Numbered from the stretch's first letter, positions 17,185-26,936 are shown. The stretch is 64,000 bases of DNA from Eleftheria terrae (GCF_030419005.1 NZ_CP106951.1:186001-250000); one strand, 5' to 3'. The notes: generated by a model not told the origin, from the letters alone. Numbers and translations are program-made.

Positions 17185-18957
17185 TCAGGCGGGCGAGCCG
17201 TACAAGGCTTGCTCCAGCTTCTTGTCGTGCCCGTAGATGTCGGTGGCGAAATGGATGCTGCCGTCGCGCGGCGACACCATCGCGGTCACGTAGAACAGCA
17301 GCACCTGGATCGGCTGCTTCAGCTCCACCCGGGCCTGCTGGCCGGCCGACATGGCCGCCTCGATGCGCTCGCGCGTCCATTCCGGCTGGTCCTGCAGCGC
17401 CCATTGCGCCAGCGCCAGCGGGTTCTCCACCCGCACGCAACCATGGCTCAGGTCGCGCCGGCTGCGGTCGAACAGCTGCTGGGCCGGCGTGCCGTGCAGG
17501 TAGACCGCGTCGTCGTTCGGGAAGATGAACTTGGCCGGTCCGAGCGAGTTCTTCGGTCCCGGCCGCTGGCGCACCCTCAGCTGGCCCTGTTCCAGCAGCG
17601 CCAGGTGCTCGGGGGTCACCTCCACCGGGCGCGCGTCGTCGCCGGGCCCCTGGACCAGCTCCATCTCCTGCGCGGCCAGGTGCCCGGGGTTGCGCTGCAG
17701 GGCCGGCAGCAGTTCCTCGCGCACGATGGAGCGGGGCACGTTCCAGTACGGGCTGAAGACGATGTAGCGCATTTCCTCGACCATGGCCGGCGTCTCGGTG
17801 TCGAGGGCGCGGCCGACGATCACGTCCATGTCGAGCGCGGGCTGGCCGTCCAGCGCCTGCGGCCCGCCGGCCCAGAGCTTGAACATCGGGATGTTGATGC
17901 CGACGAAACGCTGCGCCTGCAGCGGCGGGAACCAGCGCATCCGCTCCAGCGCCAGCTCGATCTGGCGCACCCTGCGGGCCAGCGGAACGTCCAGTGCCGC
18001 CAGCGTCGACTTGCCGAGCACCCCTTCGGCCGGCAGGCCGTGGCGGGCCTGGAAGCGCTTCACCGCGTCGACCAGCGGCCCTTCGTAGAGGGCGCCTGCT
18101 GCCGGCGCCGGTGCATCCGCCGGCAGGTCGCCCAGCAGCACCAGGCGCTGGTGCAAGGCCGGCACGCCGGCATAGGGCTGGCCTGGCCGCAGGTCCTTGC
18201 CCACCGGTGGCAGGGGCGCCGGCGCGGGCTGCTCGGCCAGCGAACGGTAGCGCGCCAGCATGGCCCGCAGGCTGCGGTACTGCTCCAGCGGCGGCCGTAA
18301 CGAGTCCACCGCCTCCCCGAGCCGCTGGCGCTGCAGCGCTGCCCGCAGCGGGCCGGCCAGGGCATTGGGGTCGGTGGCCTTCTCCGGGGTGCGGAAGCCC
18401 ATGCGGCGCGGGTCGGCCCGCCCCGCGTGCAGGTGGCGCAGGTAGCGCAGCATGCTGCGGCTCAAGGCCAGGTCCAGCGCGGCCGCCTCGGCATCGCCCG
18501 GCAAGCCGGCCGACTGTGCGGCGGCCACCTTCGCTTGCAGCTCCTGCGCCTGGTAGTCGGCGGGCTGCAGGCCTTCGGCGGCGGCGCCGCTGAGCAGGCG
18601 CACCGCCTCCGCCGCGCTCGGGCCGGGACGGTGGGCCTGGTCCAGCCACAGCGGACGCCATCCTCCTGGCTGGTAGAGCGCCTGCAGCGGACCGCGCTCA
18701 TCGGCCGGCAGGGCGCCTTCGCCTTCGGCGGCGTTCAGGCGGCCTTGCAGCACGGCCGCGGCACCGGTGGGGACCGGTGGCGCCACGGCGGCGGGCGCTT
18801 CCGGCCCCGGCGGGCTTGCGTCGGGATGGCGGGCGCCATCGCTGCAGCCCAGCAGGGCCAGTGCGAGGCAGGCGCCGGCCAGCAGGCCGGAGGGAGCTAG
18901 CGGCCGCTTGGTGGACCAGGCCGGGCAAGCGGGGGAACGAACGAGGGGACTGCGCAT
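17185..18957 (-). CDS. ldtD: L,D-transpeptidase, LdtD/YcbB type, lipoprotein
   Basis: A 590-aa enzyme. The start at 18957 gives a lipoprotein signal with lipobox LALLGC (about residue 42). The central part holds a peptidoglycan-binding segment (LYEGPLVDAVKRFQARHGLP, AEGVLGKSTLAALDVP, about 285-320). The C-terminal YkuD domain has the catalytic motif SHGCVRVENP with Cys507. It forms meso-DAP(3)-meso-DAP(3) crosslinks in the periplasm. E. coli YcbB is membrane-anchored by an N-terminal segment rather than by lipid, so the lipobox is notable. It converges with the MepK-like gene. Confidence 0.9.
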   Translation of the reverse strand: MRSPLVRSPACPAWSTKRPLAPSGLLAGACLALALLGCSDGARHPDASPPGPEAPAAVAPPVPTGAAAVLQGRLNAAEGEGALPADERGPLQALYQPGGWRPLWLDQAHRPGPSAAEAVRLLSGAAAEGLQPADYQAQELQAKVAAAQSAGLPGDAEAAALDLALSRSMLRYLRHLHAGRADPRRMGFRTPEKATDPNALAGPLRAALQRQRLGEAVDSLRPPLEQYRSLRAMLARYRSLAEQPAPAPLPPVGKDLRPGQPYAGVPALHQRLVLLGDLPADAPAPAAGALYEGPLVDAVKRFQARHGLPAEGVLGKSTLAALDVPLARRVRQIELALERMRWFPPLQAQRFVGINIPMFKLWAGGPQALDGQPALDMDVIVGRALDTETPAMVEEMRYIVFSPYWNVPRSIVREELLPALQRNPGHLAAQEMELVQGPGDDARPVEVTPEHLALLEQGQLRVRQRPGPKNSLGPAKFIFPNDDAVYLHGTPAQQLFDRSRRDLSHGCVRVENPLALAQWALQDQPEWTRERIEAAMSAGQQARVELKQPIQVLLFYVTAMVSPRDGSIHFATDIYGHDKKLEQALYGSPA

Positions 18958-19134
18958 CGGTTCGGGCCGGCAGGCCGGCGGGAGGGAAAGTCGGCTCCAT
19001 TGCGCCAGAGCCGCCGGGCGCTGTCGGTCGGCCAAGCGCCGACATCCGGCGTGGGGGCGACGCCGGCCCGGGGCCCGGCCCTGCAGGCTGCGCTCGATGG
19101 CAACGCCGGGTATCCGCCTTGCTAACAGCGCCGT

Positions 19135-20634
19135 ATGGCACTACGACCCGACGACAACGTTTCCCTGGACGATGTGACAAGGGGCCAGCAGGCCCTGGTG
19201 AAGGACGCGGCCTGGGCCAGCCTGGCCGGCTCGCTGTATGGCGGCGTGATCCTGGTGGGGTTTGCGCTGGCCCTGGGCGCCGGGCCGATGCACATCGGCC
19301 TGCTGGCCGCCATACCGTTGATCGCGCAGGCGGTGCAGTTGCCCGCCATCGCGCTGGTCGAGCGGGTGCAGCAGCGCCGCAAGATCACGGTCATCGCCGT
19401 CACGCTGGCGCGCACGCTGATCCTGTCGCTGGCGGTGCTGCCCTTCATCGGTGATGCGCCGGTGCAGCTCACCTGGCTGCTGCTGGCGCAGTTCACCATC
19501 TCGGCGCTCGGCTCGGTCAGCGCCTGCTCGCTCAACTCCTGGCTGCACCAGCTGCTGCCGCGCGAAGGGCTGGGCGCGTTCTTCGCGCGCCGGCTGTTCT
19601 GGGCCACCACCATCGCCTGTGTCGGCACGCTGTGCGCCGGCCTGCTGGTGGACCACGCCCCGTTCGAGCAGCAGCTGCATGCCTATGCGGTGTCATTCGC
19701 CGGCGCCGGCCTGGCGGGCTATGTCAGCTCGTGGTACCTCTCGCGCGTTCCGGAGCCGCGCATGGCCAGCGTCAGCCATGGCACCGTCTGGTCGCGGCTG
19801 CGGCTGCCGTTCACCGACCGCAACTTCCGCAACTTCCTCGTCTACATGGCCAGCTGGAACGTGGCGTCCAGCTTTGCCGCGCCGTTCCTGACGGTCTACC
19901 TGATGCGGCAGCTGGGCTACCCCTTGAGCACGGTCACCACGCTGTGGGTCGCCAGCCAGGTGGCCAACGCGCTCACGCTCTACGCCTGGGGCCGCATCTC
20001 GGACCGGCTGTCGAACAAGGGCATTCTGTCGGTGGCGATGCCGGCCTGGTTCGCCTGCATGCTGGCGCTGGTCTTCACGGCCGAGCCGTCACGACACGCG
20101 CTGACCCTGCCGCTGCTCTATCTGCTGCACCTGGTGATGGGCGCGTCGGCCGGCGGCATCGGCCTGGCCAACGGCAACATCGGCCTGAAGCTGGCGCCGC
20201 AAGGGCAGGGCACTGCCTATCTTGCGGCCATCAGCCTGGTCGGATCGGTGGTGGGCGGGCTGGCGCCACTGGCCGCGGGGGGGCTGGCGCAGTGGCTGCA
20301 GGACAAGCAGCTGTCGCTGGTGCTGCACTGGGCGTCTTCGTCGCGGGTGAACGATGTGGCCTTCATCGACTTCACGCAATGGGAGTTCCTGTTCGTGGTG
20401 GCCGCACTGTTCGGGCTCTATGTGCTGCACCGGCTGTCGAAGGTGCAGGAGGGCGAGCACGTCAGCGAGCGGGTGGTGGTGCAGCAGTTCGCGCTGGAGG
20501 CGATGCGCACGGTCAACAACATCTCGTCGGTGGGTGGCATGCTGGGCAGCTTGTTCACCTTCGCGCGGCTGTTCGACCGCCGGCTGTACACCCGCACGGT
20601 GTACCGTCGCGAAGGCGAGGCGCGGCAGGGCTGA
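19135..20634 (+). CDS. MFS transporter
   Basis: A 499-aa integral membrane protein with about 12 hydrophobic segments. Segments include SLYGGVILVGFALALG, TLILSLAVLPFIG, ACVGTLCAGLLV and LHLVMGASAGGIGLANGNIG. The pattern and the loop after helix 2 (LVERVQQRRK) fit a major facilitator superfamily member. The substrate cannot be told from sequence alone. A C-terminal cytoplasmic tail of about 60 residues follows the last helix. It is monocistronic. A weak stem (CGGCAG / CTGCCG) spans the stop codon. Confidence 0.85.
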   Translation: MALRPDDNVSLDDVTRGQQALVKDAAWASLAGSLYGGVILVGFALALGAGPMHIGLLAAIPLIAQAVQLPAIALVERVQQRRKITVIAVTLARTLILSLAVLPFIGDAPVQLTWLLLAQFTISALGSVSACSLNSWLHQLLPREGLGAFFARRLFWATTIACVGTLCAGLLVDHAPFEQQLHAYAVSFAGAGLAGYVSSWYLSRVPEPRMASVSHGTVWSRLRLPFTDRNFRNFLVYMASWNVASSFAAPFLTVYLMRQLGYPLSTVTTLWVASQVANALTLYAWGRISDRLSNKGILSVAMPAWFACMLALVFTAEPSRHALTLPLLYLLHLVMGASAGGIGLANGNIGLKLAPQGQGTAYLAAISLVGSVVGGLAPLAAGGLAQWLQDKQLSLVLHWASSSRVNDVAFIDFTQWEFLFVVAALFGLYVLHRLSKVQEGEHVSERVVVQQFALEAMRTVNNISSVGGMLGSLFTFARLFDRRLYTRTVYRREGEARQG

Positions 20635-20797
20635 GCTGCCGTCCCCGGCGGCAAGGAGCGGCAGGCCCTGCCAGGCCGATCGCCGCCGCAGGGCGGTGGC
20701 CTGTGTGCAATCCGGCACGCCGGGTGCGCGGCCGCGGACGGCCCAGGTGTGCAAATTTGCCTGAAGCCGGCCTCAAGGTTCAGGAGCGGCGGTCGAT

Positions 20798-23503
20798 ATG
20801 CGCTGGGTCGAGTTCTCGGTCCGCCTGTGCCGCCCCATGCCCTTTGCCCTGTTTCCCCACCGCGGGTCGTCGGATCGCCTTGGCCGGATCTATGCGTCCA
20901 GTGTCGCGGCGACCCTCGTCCTGATCCTGCTGCTGTGGCTGGGCGCCGGGTGGTCGATCTCCGAGAGCCACCGCACCGCGGTGCGCTTCGCCTTCCTGCA
21001 GGCCGACAGCGCGTCGCAGAAGCTGGCCGAGCGCACGGCACGCCTGCTCGAGCGGGTGGACCAGACCGCCATCATGGTGAAGTTCCTGCAGGAACGCGAC
21101 GGCATGGTGGACCTCAAGCGCCTGGAGCGCGAAGGGCTGCTGGTCGACCCGGCCACCCTGCCGGCCGTGCACCTGCTCGACGCCCATGGCCGGGTGGTGG
21201 CCAGCACCCTGGCGGGGCTGGATGTCCAGCTGGGCGACCGCGCCTACTTCCGCGCGGTGCAGCACAGCGGCGATGACCGCCTGGTGGTGACGGCACCGGT
21301 GCAGAGCCGGGCCCGCAAGCAATGGGTGCTGCCTGCGGCCAAGCGGGTGCTGGCGCCGGACGGCAGCTTCGCCGGCGCGGTGGTGGTGTCCTTCGATCCG
21401 ATCGTCCTGACCCGCGGCTTCACCTTGCATGGCCACCCGGACGCGCTGGTCGGCGTGATCGGGGAGGATGGCCTCTACCGCGCCCGTTCCTCTGGCAGCT
21501 CGCATTCCATCGGTGTCAGCATTCCGCGCGAGCGGCTGCAGCAGGCCACCCGCATCGAGCAGCGCCAGCTGGCGCCGGCGGTCAGCCCCATCGACGGCAT
21601 TGCGCGCTTCAACTCGGCGGCGCCGGTCGGCCGGCATGGCTTGTATGCGGTGGTGGCCGTCCCGGAGAGCACCGCGCTGACCGAGCATCGGTCGGTGCGC
21701 CGGCAGATCCTGGCCATTGCGCTGCTGTCGAGCCTGGGCATCGTCGCCTGCGCCGTCTTCCTGACGCGCCAGGCGGTGCGCATCGCCCGCACCACGCAGG
21801 CACGCACCTTGGCGGAGGTGCGGCTGTTCAACGAGAAGGAATTGCTCCATGTGACGCTGCGGTCCATCGGCGACGGCGTCATCACCAGCGACGCCGAGGG
21901 CCGGCTGACCTACCTCAACCCGTCTGCCGAGGACATGACCGGCTGGCCCACCGGCGAGGCGGCCGGCCGCCCGGCCAGCGACGTGCTGCGCATGGTCGAT
22001 GCCGAAGGCGCCAGCTGTGGCGATCCGCTGGACCAGGTGCTGCACGAGCGCCGGCCGGCCACCGGCGGCACCGAGCTGGCCGTGCTGTCGCGCAGCGGCA
22101 TGCAGCGGCCGGTGGAGCATTCGGCCGCGCCCATCTTCGACCGCGAGGGCGCCCTGCTTGGCGCGGTGATGGTGCTGCACGACGTGACGCGGGCGCGCCG
22201 CCTGGCCCAGCAGCTGTCGTGGCAGGCCAGCCATGACGCGCTCACCAACCTGCTCAACCGCACGGCCTTCGAGGAGCGGCTGGATGCCGCCATCGAGGCC
22301 GCCGCATCGCAGGGCCGGCAGCACGTGCTGATGTTCCTCGACCTGGACCAGTTCAAGATCGTCAATGACTCCTGCGGCCACATCGCTGGCGACGAGCTGC
22401 TGAAGCAGCTCAGCCACGTGCTGTCGACCCAGGTGCGCAAGGACGACACGCTGGCCCGGCTGGGCGGCGACGAATTCGCGCTGTTGCTGAAGGACTGCCC
22501 GCTGCCGGCGGCCATGCGGGCGGCCGACGCGGTGCGCCAGCAGGTGCGCGACTTCCATTTCGTCTGGCAGGACAAGAAGTTCCAGCTCGGCGTCAGCATC
22601 GGCGCGGTGGCCATCCACGACGGCCGGCACAGCCGCACCGATCTGCTGCGCATGGCCGACACCGCCTGCTACCTGGCCAAGGACAACGGCCGCAACCGCA
22701 TCCACGTGTATGACGACGCCGACCATGTGGTGGTGCAGCGGCAGGGCGAGATCGACTGGGCCTCGCGGCTGCAGAACGCGCTGAGCGAGAACCGCTTCCT
22801 GCTCGAAGGCCAGCGCATCGAGCCGCTGCGCGAGTCGGAGGCCGGCATGGCGGGCTACGAGATCCTGATCCGGCTGCGCGACGAGAACGGCCGGGTGGTG
22901 CCGCCGATGGCCTTCCTGCCGGCGGCCGAGCGCTACGGCCTGATGGCCGGCATCGACAAGTGGGTGATCGACAAGGCCCTGGCACTGCACGCGGCCTGCC
23001 GCGGGAAATGGCCGGCGGCCACCCGCTTCTCGATCAACCTGTCCGGCGTGACGCTGTGCGATCCGACGCTGGTGGAGTACATCACCGGCAAGCTCGCGGA
23101 GCACCGGGTGCCGGCCACTGCCATCTGCTTCGAGGTGACCGAGACGGCCGCCATTGCCAACCTGGGCATCGCGGTGGACCTGATCCACCGCTTGCGCCGC
23201 CTGGGCTGCCGCTTCGCACTGGACGACTTCGGCAGCGGCATGTCGTCCTTTGCCTACCTCAAGCAGCTGCCGGTGGACTATGTGAAGATCGATGGCGGCT
23301 TCGTCAAGGACATGCTGGACGATCCGGTGGACTATGCGATGGTGGAGGCCATCCACAACATCGCCCAGCGCATGGGCCTGAAGACGGTGGCCGAGTTCGT
23401 CGAGAACGCCCAGACCATCGAGGCGCTGCGTGCGCTGGGGGTCGACTATGTGCAGGGCTATGGCGTGGAGCGGCCGCGGGCGCTGGACAAGCCGGGCGGT
23501 TGA
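20798..23503 (+). CDS. Membrane-bound GGDEF-EAL c-di-GMP enzyme with Cache and PAS domains
   Basis: A 901-aa protein: TM helix (about 35-55), periplasmic double-Cache-like sensor (about 60-300), second TM helix (about 300-325), PAS domain (about 350-465), GGDEF (about 475-640) and EAL (about 650-895). The GGDEF active site is intact (RLGGDEFALLL), with an RxxD inhibitory site five residues upstream (RKDDTLARL). The EAL motif reads EILIR, which keeps the ExLxR catalytic pattern. SINLSG, FEVTETA, DDFGSG and VKIDGG supply the other metal and substrate residues, so phosphodiesterase activity is likely. An ATG at 20840 is an alternative start. A 9-bp hairpin spans the stop codon. Confidence 0.9.
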   Translation: MRWVEFSVRLCRPMPFALFPHRGSSDRLGRIYASSVAATLVLILLLWLGAGWSISESHRTAVRFAFLQADSASQKLAERTARLLERVDQTAIMVKFLQERDGMVDLKRLEREGLLVDPATLPAVHLLDAHGRVVASTLAGLDVQLGDRAYFRAVQHSGDDRLVVTAPVQSRARKQWVLPAAKRVLAPDGSFAGAVVVSFDPIVLTRGFTLHGHPDALVGVIGEDGLYRARSSGSSHSIGVSIPRERLQQATRIEQRQLAPAVSPIDGIARFNSAAPVGRHGLYAVVAVPESTALTEHRSVRRQILAIALLSSLGIVACAVFLTRQAVRIARTTQARTLAEVRLFNEKELLHVTLRSIGDGVITSDAEGRLTYLNPSAEDMTGWPTGEAAGRPASDVLRMVDAEGASCGDPLDQVLHERRPATGGTELAVLSRSGMQRPVEHSAAPIFDREGALLGAVMVLHDVTRARRLAQQLSWQASHDALTNLLNRTAFEERLDAAIEAAASQGRQHVLMFLDLDQFKIVNDSCGHIAGDELLKQLSHVLSTQVRKDDTLARLGGDEFALLLKDCPLPAAMRAADAVRQQVRDFHFVWQDKKFQLGVSIGAVAIHDGRHSRTDLLRMADTACYLAKDNGRNRIHVYDDADHVVVQRQGEIDWASRLQNALSENRFLLEGQRIEPLRESEAGMAGYEILIRLRDENGRVVPPMAFLPAAERYGLMAGIDKWVIDKALALHAACRGKWPAATRFSINLSGVTLCDPTLVEYITGKLAEHRVPATAICFEVTETAAIANLGIAVDLIHRLRRLGCRFALDDFGSGMSSFAYLKQLPVDYVKIDGGFVKDMLDDPVDYAMVEAIHNIAQRMGLKTVAEFVENAQTIEALRALGVDYVQGYGVERPRALDKPGG

Positions 23504-23513
23504 GCCGCCCGGC
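23491..23513 (+). terminator. Hairpin spanning the GGDEF-EAL stop codon
   Basis: A perfect 9-bp stem (GCCGGGCGG / CCGCCCGGC) with the TGA stop in its 5-nt loop. There is no T-run after it, so it may stabilise the 3' end or end transcription with Rho. Confidence 0.4.
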
Positions 23514-23980
23514 TGCTGCAGGCTCCGGGCCCGGCCGGCACGGTCGGCGTAGCGGGCGAAGCCCCGCATGCGGCCGGCGGCGCGCCGCGCATCGGGCACA
23601 CGCTGGCGGCGCAGCTTTCGTAGCGGCCGCCCCGGGGCGCGGCGGGACGCCGGGCGCGCGTGGCAGCCGGTCCTGCCGGCGGTGGGCGCGGGGCGTCCCG
23701 GCCGGACCTGGCGCGTCTGCTGGCCGAGCGGCGCCGCCGCCTGCGGCACACTGGGGGTGGCCGGGGACAATCCGGCAAGCCTGCAGGCCTGGGCAGCTGC
23801 CGCGATGGCGGCCGGCCCGCGCCCAGCCCGGGGCAGCAGGGCGTGATTTTTTCTGGGCGCGTGTCGTGCTGGATGTACCGAAACGGCTCAACTTCACGCC
23901 GCCTCTGACGATAAGCTAGAAGTTCCGCTGCACGATTCCGCCATCGGGTCGGGAGGCAGGACCTGCAACTGCTTGATGCC
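23504..23980. other. Intergenic region before the SBP-DGC-SBP cluster
   Basis: 477 bases without a supported gene. Open frames on both strands are G/C-driven shadows with low-complexity Arg/Pro/Ala content. AT-richer DNA at 23840-23950, including a TTTTTT run and GATAAGCTAGAAG, is the likely promoter area for the downstream cluster, but no specific promoter can be named. Confidence 0.4.
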
Positions 23981-24781
23981 ATGCCCATCGCCACCTTCTT
24001 CGCGCTGCTGTCGTCCGGTTACCCTCTGCGGGGCCGTCGCGCCCTGCTGCTCGGTGCCTGCCTGCTGCTGCTGCTGCCGCTGCTGGCGGCCCGGGCGCAG
24101 GAGATCCGGGTGGTGACCGAGGAGCTGCCGCCGTACAACATGACGGAGAACGGCAAGCTCACCGGCTTCAGCACCGAAGTGGTCGAGGCGGTGCTCAAGG
24201 AGGTCGGCGTGACGGCCACCATCCAGTCCATGCCGTGGGCACGGGCCTACGACATCGCGCGCAACGGCGAGAACGTGCTGATCTACTCCATCGCCCGCAC
24301 TCCAGCGCGCGAGAAGATGTTCAAGTGGGTGGGCTCGATCGCCACCTCCGAATGGGCGCTGTTCGCGGCACCCGGCAGCCCGATTCGCCTGAGCCGGCTG
24401 GAAGATGCCAAGAAGTACCAGGTCGCCACGGTGAACGAGGATGTCGGCGAGCAGTACCTGGTGTCCAAGGGCTTCGTGATCGGCAAGAACCTGCAGTCGA
24501 GCAACAAGTACGAGTTCAACTACGACAAGCTCAAGCTCGGTCGTGTCGACCTGTGGATCTCCAACCAGGCGGCGGCGCGCTACATGGTGCGGCGCGGTGG
24601 TGGCGATCCCGAGACCGGCCTGGTGCGGGTGCTGGAGCTGCCCGAACTCGCCAGTGACGAAGGCCTCAGCATGGCTTTCGGCGCCAAGACGTCGGACGCC
24701 CTGGTCGAGCGCTTCCGCAAGGGGCTGGAGACGATCCGCAAGAACGGCAAGTACGAGGCGTTGCGACGCAAATGGCTGTAG
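23981..24781 (+). CDS. Orphan family-3 periplasmic solute-binding protein
   Basis: A 266-aa exported protein with a signal peptide ending AARAQ (about residue 40) and a type-2 periplasmic binding fold (IRVVTEELPPYNMTENGKL, then GFSTEVVEAVLKEVGV; SMPWARAYDIARNG). No ABC permease or ATPase gene lies nearby, so it may be a sensor rather than a transporter part. It is similar to the protein at 26196-26936 (both have PWARA, IARTP and FKWVG motifs), with a GGDEF protein encoded between them. No good Shine-Dalgarno is visible at the start. An arrangement where a binding protein modulates a diguanylate cyclase sensor domain is inferred. Confidence 0.87.
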   Translation: MPIATFFALLSSGYPLRGRRALLLGACLLLLLPLLAARAQEIRVVTEELPPYNMTENGKLTGFSTEVVEAVLKEVGVTATIQSMPWARAYDIARNGENVLIYSIARTPAREKMFKWVGSIATSEWALFAAPGSPIRLSRLEDAKKYQVATVNEDVGEQYLVSKGFVIGKNLQSSNKYEFNYDKLKLGRVDLWISNQAAARYMVRRGGGDPETGLVRVLELPELASDEGLSMAFGAKTSDALVERFRKGLETIRKNGKYEALRRKWL

Positions 24782-24866
24782 CGTGGACTTCGCTCACGAT
24801 CCAGGCCGTGCCACGGCCGCCGCATTTCCCGTCCCCGTTTCCCGGCCCGGCCAGGGGCGCGCGCTC

Positions 24867-26180
24867 ATGAAGCCCGGGCGCCGCGCGGCGCGGTCGCTGG
24901 GACGCCGGGTGGCGCTGGTGACCATCTGCTTCTGCCTGCTGTTCACGTTGGTGGCGGTGGCCGTGCGCACCTGGTCTGCCTGGCAGGGCCACATGGCCGA
25001 CCTGAACCACGAGCTGGAGCAGGTCGACCAGGTCTTCAACCGCACGCTGGCCAAGGCCATCTGGGAGATGGACCGCGACACGCTGAACACCCACATGGCG
25101 AGCGCCGCGCAAGTGAGCGCGGTGGGCCGGGTGCAGCTGAAGATCCAGCATGCCAACCGCCAGCCCGAGGTGATCGAGCGGCTGCGCCCCGGCTGGTCGC
25201 CGGCCGACCACATGCCCTCGCTGCGCCACATGCTGGTCTACGAGCCGTATGCCGGCGCGAGCGAGCAGGTCGGCGAGCTGACGCTCGATGCGGACGAGCG
25301 GGTGCTGTGGGAACGCCTGGGCGGTGAGGTGGCCAGCATCGTCATCACCCAGCTGGTGCAATCGGTGCTGCTGGCGGGCCTGGTGATGTGGTTGTTCAAC
25401 CGCTCGGTGACCGTCCATGTGAAGCTGATCGCCCGCCACCTGGCGGCGCTTTCGCCGGAGACGCTGCGCACGCCGCTGGTGCTGCCGCGCAAGGCCGCCC
25501 GCGATGACGAGTTGAGCCAGCTGGAGTCCGGCGTCAACCAGCTGCAGAGCAGCCTCTACGACTACCTGGAGCGGCAGCGCCAGTACGAGCGCGAGCTGGC
25601 CGCCCACCGCGACACCCTGGCCGACCTGGTGCACGACCGCACCAAGGAGCTCGAAGCCGCCATTGCGCGGCTGGAGGAGCTGTCGCGCAGCGACCCGCTC
25701 ACCGGCCTGCCGAACCGCCGGCATTTCGACGAGATGAAGGAAATCGAGCTGCGCCGTGCGCGGCGGTCGCAGCTGCCGCTGTCGGTGCTGCTATGTGACG
25801 TCGATTTCTTCAAGCGCTTCAACGACGCCTACGGGCATGCCAACGGCGACCGCTGCCTGCAGGCGGTGGCCCAGGTGCTGAAGGACAGCTTCGGGCGGGC
25901 CGGCGAGCTGCCCGCGCGCATCGGCGGCGAGGAATTCGCGGTGCTCCTGCCCGGCGTGGACGCGGCTCGCGCCCATGATCTGGGCGAGCGACTGCGCCTG
26001 GCGGTGGCGGCCTGTGCGATCCCGCATGCGGGGTCGGAGGTGGCGCCGCATGTCACGCTGAGTGTCGGCGTGGCACAGTTCAATGCCGCCACGATGGACC
26101 GCTTCGACGTGCTGCTGCAGCATGCCGATGAGGCACTGTACCGGGCCAAGACCCGGGGCCGCAACCAGGTGGCACATTGA
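24867..26180 (+). CDS. Membrane diguanylate cyclase (GGEEF)
   Basis: A 437-aa protein: TM helix (about 12-32), periplasmic sensor of about 120 residues, second TM helix (about 155-180), linker or HAMP-like helix and coiled coil (about 180-270), then GGDEF (about 280-435). The active site is GGEEF (ARIGGEEFAVLLPG), a form that retains activity in known enzymes. The I-site is degenerate (RAGE instead of RxxD), so product inhibition may be weak. Substrate and metal motifs are present (DPLTGLPNRRHFDE, DVDFFKRFNDAYGHANGD). The start at 24867 was chosen because the frame upstream overlaps the binding-protein gene. It sits between two paralogous binding proteins in an operon-like run. Confidence 0.9.
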   Translation: MKPGRRAARSLGRRVALVTICFCLLFTLVAVAVRTWSAWQGHMADLNHELEQVDQVFNRTLAKAIWEMDRDTLNTHMASAAQVSAVGRVQLKIQHANRQPEVIERLRPGWSPADHMPSLRHMLVYEPYAGASEQVGELTLDADERVLWERLGGEVASIVITQLVQSVLLAGLVMWLFNRSVTVHVKLIARHLAALSPETLRTPLVLPRKAARDDELSQLESGVNQLQSSLYDYLERQRQYERELAAHRDTLADLVHDRTKELEAAIARLEELSRSDPLTGLPNRRHFDEMKEIELRRARRSQLPLSVLLCDVDFFKRFNDAYGHANGDRCLQAVAQVLKDSFGRAGELPARIGGEEFAVLLPGVDAARAHDLGERLRLAVAACAIPHAGSEVAPHVTLSVGVAQFNAATMDRFDVLLQHADEALYRAKTRGRNQVAH

Positions 26181-26195
26181 CCGAGGGAGAGGTGC

Positions 26196-26936
26196 ATGAA
26201 GAAGTCCTTGCTGCTGGCGCTGCTGGTGCTGCTCGCGCCGGCTTGCCGGCTCGCAGTGGCGCAGAAGGTGCAGGTGCAGGCCGTCACCGAGGCCACGCCC
26301 TACACCTTCCTGCGCAACGGCAAGGTAGCCGGGCCGGCCACCGAGATCGTCGAGATGAGCCTGGAGCGGGCCGGCCTGAGCGATTGGCGCATTTCGCTCT
26401 ATCCCTGGGCCCGGGCCCTGGACCTGGCCCGCAACGAGCCCAATGTGCTGATCTTCCTGATCGCCCGCACGCCGCAGCGCGAGTCGCAGTTCAAGTGGGT
26501 GGGCGAGTTCATGAAGATGGAGTACCACCTCTACCGGCTGAAGGATCGCCGCGAGGTGACGGTGGGCCGCCTGGAAGACGCGCGCAACTTCTCGGTGGGC
26601 GTGACGCGCGATGACCTGCGCCACCAGTACCTGCAGGGCAAGGGCTTCACGAAGATCGTGGTCTCGGCCCACAACATCGACAACTTCCGCAAGTTGCTGG
26701 CCGGCCAGATCCAGCTGATCCCGCTGCCGGAAAACGACCTGCTGGACCTGTGCGCCGAGACGCGCACCGACTGTGCCCGCATCGAGCGGGTGCTGACGCT
26801 CGACGAGCTGAGTGCCAGCCTCTACATGGCCTATGGCCTGAAGACGTCCGACGAACTGGTCGAGCGCACCCGCGTCGGCTTCCTCAAGGTGAAGGCCGAC
26901 GGCACGGTCGGCCGGCTGATGCGCCTGCGTCCCTGA
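26196..26936 (+). CDS. Second orphan family-3 periplasmic solute-binding protein
   Basis: A 246-aa exported protein with a signal peptide (MKKSLLLALLVLLAPACRLAV, then AQ) and the same binding fold as the protein at 23981 (TEATPYTFLRNGKVAGP; LYPWARALDLARNEPN; IARTPQRESQFKWVGEF). The start follows a GAGAGG 4-5 nt upstream and lies 15 bp after the diguanylate cyclase stop, so both are probably co-transcribed. No transporter genes are adjacent. Ligand unknown; polar or cationic amino-acid-like compounds are typical for the family. Confidence 0.87.
   Translation: MKKSLLLALLVLLAPACRLAVAQKVQVQAVTEATPYTFLRNGKVAGPATEIVEMSLERAGLSDWRISLYPWARALDLARNEPNVLIFLIARTPQRESQFKWVGEFMKMEYHLYRLKDRREVTVGRLEDARNFSVGVTRDDLRHQYLQGKGFTKIVVSAHNIDNFRKLLAGQIQLIPLPENDLLDLCAETRTDCARIERVLTLDELSASLYMAYGLKTSDELVERTRVGFLKVKADGTVGRLMRLRP

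Noticed and set aside
20751..20760. GCAAATTTGC palindrome before the GGDEF-EAL gene
   Set aside because: Ten bases only, no second copy, and no known regulator matches; likely chance in the AT-rich spot.
20780..23770. Long minus-strand open frame across the GGDEF-EAL gene
   Set aside because: It is an antisense shadow caused by high GC; residue content is Arg/His/Gln-rich and shows no domain.
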